From: Aporrectodea caliginosa | Taxonomy: Eukaryota > Annelida > Clitellata > Crassiclitellata > Lumbricidae | NCBI GenBank assembly: GCA_020284085.1 | Contig: JACEVL010000006.1 | Coordinates: forward strand, 193,280 to 257,279 | Direction of reading: 5' to 3' | Length of the DNA: 64,000 bases | Shown here: piece after piece, positions 55,690-64,000 of the stretch | Layout of the letters: the number at the start of each line of letters is the position of its first letter | Numbering within the stretch: position 1 is the first letter of the stretch | Notes under the pieces: generated by a model | Databases searched by the model: none | What the model was told of the DNA's origin: nothing | Seen by the model: only the letters and a program-made list of their open reading frames with translations | Position numbers and translations under genes: made by a program

Positions 55690-58415
55690 GTAAGTACTTT
55701 GTTTTCAATCTTTTATATGTTTATCTGTATTTATCTGTTTATCCGTTTGTCCGTTTCTCTGTTCATTCTCTCATTCGTTTACGCTCTACCATCCTCTCTG
55801 GTGCATGGCATCTCTACCTCTTTCTCTCACATTAAAACCTTCTCTTTTTCTCGGCGTATACTTCGCACTGGGAGCGCTTCTGAAAGGCTTGTGTTGTGAA
55901 TAGCGCTTTATAAATTATCAAATGCAATATAAATTACAATACAATATCCGTTCGTTTGTTCATTCGTTTAATCGATAGTCTCTCCTGGTTGTTCGTTTTT
56001 TGTTTATCTGTTCATTCGTTTATTTCTGTGTTTGTTTCTTGCATTTTTCTACCGCCACTTTTAACAATTAAGCATTTATACGGTGACCCTGAACAACTAT
56101 ACTGTATATAGACCTATGTGCACCAATGCTTTCTCAAAGTTCTATACGGATGCAGGAACCGTCTCAATGGACGCTCGAACGCCAGGGGTCAAAACCCGTC
56201 ACATGTCGGTTTCTGACCTTTTTAGTCAGTCATATTCTACAATTAATTTCCTTCAAATAGTTTTTACAGAATAAAAATATCTTTTTTCTAACTAAAGTTA
56301 TGCTCGTTTGATTCTTTCATTAGTATAGAGTGAGAAAATCGAATAAAAAGTTTTAGAATATTCGTGTCATCAAAATCCTCATAATCCATTATTTGATTAT
56401 TCTGCAATTTTGCTGGGCAAACGTGGGCTACATTCTGTATCAAATAAAGCAAACGGCATAAAAATCGGATTACTACTTTGAAAATTATGGCAAATTCACA
56501 GGCAACTGCTGAATTAAAGAATATTCTATAATTTTGACCCCTCTCGCCTATTTCAGCTTCTAGCTCAATATCTAGGAAGCGACAAGCGACGGGTTTTGAC
56601 CCCTGGCGTCACATATACTGTATGCATCAATGACTTTCTCAAAGTTCTATAAGCATGCAAGAACCGTCTCAATGGACGCTCGAACCCATACACTCGGTGT
56701 TACAATGCCAGCGGTTTACCACTTGGCTCTACTATCACTTTAGTAGCGCAGATCGACAGACAGACACACAGACATACACACAGACAGACACACAGACATA
56801 CACACAGACTGACACACACACAGACATACACACAGACAGACAGACAGACATGCACTTCCACGGCAAGACAGTACGAAGACGCTAAATAGGTCTTGATGCA
56901 CTTATCCATAATGGGTGTCTGCAAATCATTAAGGACTATAATAAAGACGTGTAGGCTATAGGCTATTAATATGTAAGCCTAAGTAAGGTGCAGATCATTG
57001 GTTGTAAGTGCGTAAATATTTGGCCACTGTGTACTAAACAGTCGACTGGTTCTGGTCCGGCGGAGTCTGTGATGTTTCGCTAATTGCCTGATGAAGGTGC
57101 CGTTTTTACGGCGCACGATGTAAGAGACGCGGTGAGAAGGGAGCGTTGCTAAAGACTTGGTAGGGCTAATGGGAGCGCTAATGAAATCGCCTGGTGCTGT
57201 TAAGGGGTAGTTAGAGGGCACGCGTTCGCCTCTGGGGGCGGTCGACGGTAAATGGGGTGGGCGGGTTTAAAGTGATTATGGAAGATGTGTGAGTGTGTGT
57301 ATCTGTCCGTGTCTCTGTTTGTACTTTTATCTGTATATGTGTGTCTTCCTCTCTAGTTATGTCTGTCTCTCTCAGTCTCTGTTCCTACGTGTCTGTGTCT
57401 GTTTCCGTGATTGTCTCGGTCTCTTTGTATTTCTCTGTCTTTTCCTCTGTCTGTCTGTCTGTCTGAGTGTCTGTCTGTCATACATACATACATACATACA
57501 TACATACATACATACATACAATTTATACAATCTGTTCTGCATATATGCATATGCCGATTAAAGAGATTTTAGCGCGCCATCGTTTGATACACACATTGAA
57601 ATATCTACATACTTATGATCGCCTCTGAGTAGGTCTCTTGAAGAGACGCTATATAAATTCTCGAAATGAATACAAATAAAGAGGATTGAATTCAAACTGT
57701 TATATAAAATGAACGTCTTTATTCTATCACATTTAATTCATTCATTCATTCAGAGCATTTATATAGCGCCCCTTCAAGAAGCTACGCATTATAATATGTA
57801 TACACAATTCTACGATATAAATCAAGTGACGCATACGCTGAGATGGGTATTGACTTACATAATTACAGGCAGTACAATGCTTTCAATTGCAAACATGTCA
57901 CGAAAGGATTAAGGGTAGTATTGTATGATGTTTGTTATAACTAGAAACAGTTTTAACGAGCGATTTATTATTGTATTATAATAATTATATGCTCGAAATT
58001 CCTTGAAACAATTTAGGCTTATACATTTCGCGTAGCACCGGAGCCCATTGGTTGAACCATGCAGAAGTGTTTTCAAGGGTCGAAATGTGCTTTGAGATGC
58101 TCGCTCTCTGTCTCTGTCTGCCTGTCTCTCTGTGGATCATGTGGATGTCCTTGTCCCCGTCTTTTTGTCTCTATCTCTGTTTGCCTCCCTCTCTCCTCTG
58201 CCCTCTGGTATCTTTGCCTCTATGTGTATCCGTAACTATTTGTCTCCTTGGTTGTCTAACTTTGCGTATGTCTCAATGTTTCTGTTTGTGTCTTTTGTGC
58301 ATGTTCCTCAGTCTCTCTCAGTCTGCCTATCCATATCTGTACGAATATATGTCTGTCTGTATATCTGCATCTTTGGGGTTCTTTCTCTCATTGTCTGCTT
58401 ATTTATACCTGTCTA

Positions 58416-58448
<33 letters not shown>

Positions 58449-58934
58449 TTCGCAGACAACTCTGAAGACACATCTAAACCTTTCCTCTCTCGGTCACCCC
58501 TGCCCCAGTTTACCCTTTGTGAATACCCTACTGATGAGATATCGCGAATGCCTATATAGCTACAATTAGAACCAATTCAGCCCAATTAACTCCAACCCCT
58601 CCGGGTCTCACCTCGTATATACCTGTACGAGTCAGCACTGATTGACTCCATACAGGTAAGCAGTTGACCGCCTATCCTTTCGTTAATTTTCCATCGCCCT
58701 CTTGGTCAAAGCGATTATGTCACCTCTGTTTGGACAAATGAGGCAGTTAGCTTCAGATGAAAGGGTATCATAGTTGATATGGGAAGGGGGCATTTGAAGA
58801 TCAATGCTCAGAGTGTTGTCAAAACATAATATGTTTCGTTACATATAATAATTTGTGACTATACGGACAGAGGCATATATGATTGTATCTTGTTTGTCAT
58901 TCCATTAATTACACTCATATATATATTATATATA

Positions 58935-58975
<41 letters not shown>

Positions 58976-60863
58976 TAGAATTGTGTTAGAGTTCGTTGTG
59001 TGATGCTTGTCAAGCTAACCGCGTGTAATGTTTTCGTTTTGGATGATTTTAATAACACGTGGTTGGTAATGGTAACAATTAAAATCGAATAATCCGGAAT
59101 TTCCACGTGTTTCCCATGTTACGGAAGGCCGCATAAGACATTTCCAATGTATGGAAGGCCATTTCCTGTGAAATTCCACATTGTAAGAAAAGTTTAACTG
59201 ACAATATATCGTATCGTATCGTATCTAAGTATTTGTAAAGCGCCTCTCGTAGGGTGAACCGTTCAGAAGCGCAAATATACGGTATAGGAAGCGCATATAA
59301 TACGGTATAGGACTACAATAGTGGTCATTTATCAAAGATTTGCCAATTTATACCTGGACTAACATAAGGCCAAGCATATGTTGCATTAGCGGTATGGGGA
59401 AACCGGCATTGAGCATATACTCATACTCTCCATGAATGGCGAAGTAAGACATTCGTTACAGAAGTCGCTGAGGACATTCTTCTCGCGATGGCCTAACCAG
59501 CTTTCGTATCCATCCAATCTCCGGCGGTTCGTTTTCATCCCAGGACGGCGTCTGCGTATTACAGGATAGATCAGTTCTACGGCGTTACCGCGATTAATTT
59601 TATAGCGTCTTTAATGCGGAAAAAACCGACAGCGGACGAGCCCAACTTCCCGTACGATCGGTCGGGCGCCGCCTGTCGGGGACTGCCCAGGGCTTCTCAT
59701 TTGAGGCGATCGATCGATCGATCTCCTTGGTCGATCGCCTAGCAAAGGTCTGGTGGATCGGTAAATCGATCGCGCAAATCGAGCGCGATCGATTTACTCC
59801 AAGAGGAAACTGAGCCAGCCATTATTTTATTTACCTAATTTACATTACTTTAATTTTTGCTTACTTGCGGCGGCGGTAAATGCGTTCGGAACGCAGCGTT
59901 TCGTCACCTAATGACTGCTGAGTGATCGCTCCAATTTCATGCCATATTAGTGGTCATAAAAACACGGTGGACACCTCCCGCGTAACGTCATTTGTAAGTT
60001 CGTAACATCACTAATTTCGGAAATTATTTAATGCAACAATGGCGGCGACGGTGCCGAAGTGGAATAATGTACAGTTTAGCACGTTTCTGTCATGGAAAGG
60101 TGACTCGTTCGATGCGGATGTAGTCGAGATAGAAAATCGTCGGATTGTGAACTAAATTTACGGCAAGTCCTGCAGAAAGCACGCCGACAAAATTCTACTG
60201 GACAGCCGGCTGAAAGGTCAAGCCAAAACTGATTGCTCAACGTATGCCGAAGGCTCAACCAACGCTAATTATACTATCAATAGCATAGTAATAATAACAG
60301 AACTGAACTGAGATAGTCCTACTAGATTAGTACTATATAATATGCAGCTATACGTACTATATAATATGCAGCTATACGAATACAATACACAAAATACGCT
60401 GTAAACAAAAGCTCTCGAGGTCGATCGCGCACCGATCGCCTACGCAATCCAGCGCGATCGATTTTCAAATCGCCTTCTATTTTCAAATGAGAAGCTCTGG
60501 GACTGCCGACGATGAGCGGCGTATGATCGCGCCACCTAGCGCTCGGTAAGGCCCAGAAGAGTCGAACGAGTCCTCGGTGCATCGTCCGTCATTTGCGCCC
60601 ATCTGGCGTCGAAATGACGAGGGGTCGAGGGCCCTGCGACCCCCCGGCCGTCGACGCCATTCGTCTTAATAAAGACTGCGAGAGTCTGGTGCCACCTAGA
60701 GGGAGCTGCTGCTGCTGTGGTTCACAGACGATCTCGGATTCGTTTCTGCGGATGGTTTTGTATCGCATTTGTATTGGGATTGTGAAGTGGTCGATGACGT
60801 TTGAGTTTAGAAAAGGCGCTGTATAAATGTTGTTAGGCGGGTGGGGCGGCAGACGGTTGGTGG

Positions 60864-60923
<60 letters not shown>

Positions 60924-63432
60924 TATACACAGACATAGACAGACAGACAGACAAATAGACAGAGAAACAGGGATACAGAGAGACAGACAGAGAGACAGGG
61001 AAACAGACAGAACGATAAAGAGACAGAGACAGAGAGAGTGACAGAGAGATAGACACAGGGACAGAGAGTGACAGAGACAGACATACACTAGCATAAATAT
61101 ATTCACAGAGGCGTGCACAAATCGTCTTAAATGTACGGCTATTGTTACAACTGAGACATTTGCCGGCATCGAATCTATTACTCTGTATCCCCTTTTCGTC
61201 CTCTATCCACTGTTCATCTAATCCTCTGTCCACTGTTCATCTAATCCTCTGTCCATTCCTAAACTAAATGCCTTCCAATTCCTCCATTCCTCCCAATTCC
61301 TCCTTCCCGTTCCGACCAATTCCTCCTCTCCATTAACCTAGTCCCAATGTGTAGTCCAATTCTCACCCTTTCTCATTTCTCCTGTCTATTCTTCATACCT
61401 ATTCCTCCCAATTCCACGTTCATATTCCTCCATATTCCGCCCTTATCTTTCTCCCAAATCCAATTCCTCCCCATTTCCTCTCTTGCCATTCCTAGTCTTC
61501 ATTTCCAAACCCTAAGCCTCCAACTTAATTCCTTCAGTCCTCCCTATTCCTCAGTACTTTCCATTCCTTCTAAATTCCTTCTCTTCCATTCCTCTTCCCT
61601 ATTCCTCTAAGTTCCTATCCGATTCATTCTCCAAATTCTCCAAACAATTTCTCCTCCTCAATCCTCCTTCTCAACCCTTCTTCCCAATTCTCCTTTCCAT
61701 TCCTCTTTCCCAAATTCTCCTTCCCAATCCTACTCTCCAATCCTCCTTCTCAATCCTACTTCCCAATCCTCCCTCTCAATCCTCCTCCCCAATCCTCCTC
61801 CCCAATCCTCCTCCCAATCCTCCTTCTCTATCTTTCTCCCCAATCCTTCTCCCCAATCCTCTTCTTTCATCGCCAATCGAGCGAAACCGGTCTGCAACTC
61901 CAACCTACAAAACGACGATTCGTCTAATTGACCGCCCTCCTTTAATCGAAATCACGTCTAATTGCTCACATCTCAGCCGAGATCTCGCCTAATTTACCCC
62001 AGCCCTCCGCCCATCGAAACCCCCTCATGCATAATTGAAACATCGGCGGGCGATCAACCCACGTGGGAACCACGCTTCACCGTCGCTACCGTCATTAGCA
62101 AGAGAGGGCTCCTAAGACGCCATTATGCAGATCAGTCGCTAGAGGTCGAACGGCGAAGATCTGGATCGCTTTATCTGAACGATGATAATCAATGGGACGT
62201 GGCCAGCACCAAAGGACTGACACACTTCAGTTGACGAGGCGTGACCCTGGATTGACCTTAAACAGGGAAACGCCGCGAACACGTCATTGCCTTTGAAAAC
62301 CCGTAGTACATAGTTCATCAAAATCTTTCATATAACATGTGGTAGTAAATTATATAGTAGCATATTGTATATACTAAAACAATAAATAAAGATACACTGA
62401 AGCATTTTTATTCAAGAATTGCTTATTTAGTAGATCTAGGTATATTCTTTATTAAACCGGTTGCAGAAGAGCCTAAAACAAAATCAATAAGAGTAAGGCA
62501 TTCTTCCTATAAGTGTTTTCCTCATTATTATTGAATGCATATGGAAATAATATTTTTTCCGATTTTTCTTCGGTTTTCTGATTTAAATTTGATTATTTGA
62601 AACGATTGAAGATAATTTCTATAAACAAATGAATTTCATTGTAGATTTTCTATCGACATCATCGGATGAGAGCCACAGTCGACGATATCGAACGGCTTTT
62701 ACACGAGAACAGCTCGAGAGACTTGAACGAGAATACACGCGAGAGAATTACGTATCGCGTCCACGCAGGTGCGAGCTCGCCCAGTTGCTCAATCTACCAG
62801 AATCGACTATCAAAGTAAGAACATTTTCTATCAATGCTGTGTTTTATTGTCGAAGAGTTGCAGAGTTCGAAAATGTTAATACAGACCAAAGTACATTATA
62901 AGAAGAAGAGCAGTACCTTAAGCTAGCACTGAGGCAGCCATTAGTATGAAGTGTTAGCGGCATCATTTGCTTAGTCTCGGCATATGACGGTGGGTGGTCA
63001 GTCCTCTCCCTCGCCGTCTAATCTTCTTACCCATGTTATTAATAGCCTATGGTGTGCGAGAAACAGTTGACGACTGCGATGTTTTAATTTCCTGATACAC
63101 AACACCTTTTCAGTTACTTAATACTTAGCCCAAAGGGTTATAAGAAGAGTTAATGGTTGAACCCCACAACCCCATACCGACAACTAAAATACTGGATCAA
63201 ATACATCTTTGTACCTAATGTATCATTATAATGGATGTACCTATCTTTAATGGTATACGTTCGAACCTATCAGTATTTATGTATTTTAACCTATCGCTGA
63301 ATGCATAAAGTTGAATTTTGTACATCTTTGAAACCCTCTAACCTGAAACTGTCTTTTAAATGTATACAAACACACCTACACACACACCTACACACACCTA
63401 CACGCACACACCGACACACACACACACACACA

Positions 63433-63470
<38 letters not shown>

Positions 63471-64000
63471 TCAAACACACACACACACACATATATATAT
63501 ATAACAAAGACATTTTTGAACATAATTATGAACATGATTATTTGAACATACGTATAATTAATCTCGCTTTGTTCCTTTAGATTTGGTTTCAGAATCGTCG
63601 CATGAAGGACAAGCGCCAGCGACAGACGCTGCCCTGGTCTCTGACCCTTGATCAAGCCCACGTCTACAACTACCTCTTCGGCGCCGTCGCTACCCACATT
63701 CCCCAAGCCCTCCCAGCCCTCTACTCGTCTCTTCCATCCATGGGTGTCCCAGCCTTCGCCGGTTATCTCCCCACCGCACTACCCTCTCCGGCCGGGTCCC
63801 CCGTCACCATCTACCCACCACACACCAACAACTTCTCCTCATCGACGGGAACGGGGCTGGCGACATACCCTGCCCGACAGACGACCTGGAATCTACCCGT
63901 ACCCCTTGCTGTCGGCGTCCCGGTTTCGGGTACGCAAAATTCGGTGATGTCAGCGAAGTTCGAGTACCCAATGGGAACGCAGATACCGATGACGTCGATG
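55125..64000 (+). CDS. Evx: Even-skipped/Evx homeobox gene, 3' end beyond window
   Basis: Coding exons are 55125-55689, 62645-62814 and 63581-64000 (runs off the edge). The joined frame gives 385 residues so far, with phases 1 and 0 agreeing. Residues 1-188 are a polar N-terminus with an acidic run ([13 protein letters not shown]). The homeodomain spans about residues 200-259: [33 protein letters not shown], then [13 protein letters not shown], with Gln at homeodomain position 50. RPRRCELA and RRMKDKRQR are diagnostic of the Eve/Evx class. The intron at homeodomain position 46/47 is the usual Evx position. The C-terminal part is Pro/Ser/Tyr-rich. Family members act as nuclear repressors in posterior and neural patterning and usually sit beside Hox clusters. 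Confidence 0.94.
55690..59680. other. First coding intron of Evx, left part
   Basis: Contains a SINE tail (55845-55930), the TA MITE, CAGA (56756-56850), TCTG/CATA (57455-57520) and TGTC (58415-58450) arrays, and a TATA run (58915-58976). No additional exon seen. Confidence 0.55.
56178..56613. mobile_element. TA-type MITE copy 2
   Basis: Same family as 31124-31540, inverted. The left terminus is degraded, while the right ends GGCGTCACA|TA. It is flanked by imperfect direct repeats of about 75 bp (56101-56180 and 56616-56690). Confidence 0.78.
59688..60499. mobile_element. hAT-type element with GATCGATC-rich ends
   Basis: 812 bp with inverted ends CAGGGCTTCTCATTTGA / CAGAGCTTCTCATTTGA and a perfect 8-bp target duplication GGACTGCC (59680-59687, 60500-60507). 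Subterminal regions are dense in CGATCG. A 38-codon frame from 60039 ([20 protein letters not shown]) may be a transposase-gene remnant. It lies in the Evx intron. Confidence 0.88.
60866..61085. repeat. GA then CAGA array
   Basis: About 28 GA units followed by degenerate GACAGA repeats. Confidence 0.94.
61250..61870. repeat. CCAATTCCTCCTT quasi-repeat
   Basis: Pyrimidine-rich imperfect 12-14 bp units (CCAATCCTCCTC, AATTCCTCC) for about 600 bp. Confidence 0.82.
61870..62240. promoter_or_regulatory. Repeat-free block in Evx intron, candidate enhancer
   Basis: Unique, moderately GC-rich, with several TCTAATTG/CTAATT core sites for homeodomains. It lies 0.4-0.8 kb upstream of the homeobox exon. 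Inference only. Confidence 0.3.
62645..62814 (+). CDS. Evx: Evx coding exon 2: homeodomain helices 1-2
   Basis: Acceptor attgtag, donor AAA|gtaaga. Phase 1 joins exon 1 to make an Asn codon. It encodes [20 protein letters not shown] and [20 protein letters not shown], then ESTIK. Confidence 0.96.
62897..63037 (-). mobile_element. SINE S2, 5'-truncated copy
   Basis: Shares AGAAGAAGAGCAGTACCTTA, TTAGCGGCATCATTTGCTTA and CCTCTCCCTCGCCG with 26995-27232. The tRNA head is absent. It lies in the Evx homeobox intron. Confidence 0.75.
63367..63490. repeat. CA array before Evx exon 3
   Basis: CA-rich tract with CCTACACACA units, ending 90 bp before the acceptor. Confidence 0.93.
63581..64000 (+). 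CDS. Evx: Evx coding exon 3: recognition helix and C-terminus (incomplete)
   Basis: Acceptor cctttag, then [19 protein letters not shown] and a Pro/Ser/Tyr-rich tail. The frame stays open to base 64000, so the exon is cut by the window edge. A CA array ends about 90 bp upstream. Confidence 0.95.
   Translation, partial: MWFQNRRMKDKRQRQTLPWSLTLDQAHVYNYLFGAVATHIPQALPALYSSLPSMGVPAFAGYLPTALPSPAGSPVTIYPPHTNNFSSSTGTGLATYPARQTTWNLPVPLAVGVPVSGTQNSVMSAKFEYPMGTQIPMTSM

Noticed and set aside
60589..61233. 214-codon minus-strand frame with long Ser-Leu runs
   Set aside because: Driven by GA and CAGA arrays. The unique part has no recognisable domain or splice signals.

Overview
The window is animal nuclear DNA. 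It has split genes with GT-AG introns, no operons or ribosome-binding sites, dense microsatellites, tRNA-derived SINEs, LINE fragments and many small DNA transposons. Three conserved developmental or signalling genes can be reassembled exon by exon, with every splice phase agreeing. I infer a marine invertebrate bilaterian, possibly a cephalochordate or hemichordate, but the sequence alone does not fix the species.

Layout. (1) 2.0-15.95 kb, plus strand: the 3' half of a PDE11-type dual-specificity cyclic nucleotide phosphodiesterase. Eleven exons carry the end of GAF-B and the whole HD-type catalytic domain; the 5' part lies left of the window. (2) 24.9-38.3 kb, minus strand: a complete ATF2/ATF7/CREB5-type transcription factor. 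Eleven coding exons encode 553 aa, with an N-terminal C2H2 finger, a TP-TP stress-kinase phosphosite, a bZIP and a conserved C-terminal tail. Its upstream DNA has a perfect CRE. (3) 55.1-64.0 kb, plus strand: an even-skipped/Evx homeobox gene. Three coding exons are present and the last runs off the right edge. A probable non-coding first exon and promoter lie near 51.3-51.6 kb.

The three genes have human counterparts (PDE11A, ATF2, EVX2) that all lie on 2q31 around HOXD. The window therefore looks like a compact version of an ancient Hox-flanking neighbourhood, and the Hox cluster may lie beyond the right edge.

Between and inside the genes the DNA is a record of transposition. It holds one apparently intact mariner (1,296 bp, 350-aa DD34D transposase), several hAT-type elements with perfect 8-bp target duplications, and a 1,048-bp foldback element with minisatellite arms and a 9-bp target duplication. 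It also holds a TTAA-flanked element, TA-type MITEs, at least six SINE-like families and two decayed non-LTR reverse transcriptase fragments. Very long simple repeats, such as about 100 ATC units, a 680-bp pyrimidine tract and ATGT/ATGG/CATC arrays, sit in introns close to exon borders. Most long open frames in the window are artefacts of these repeats.
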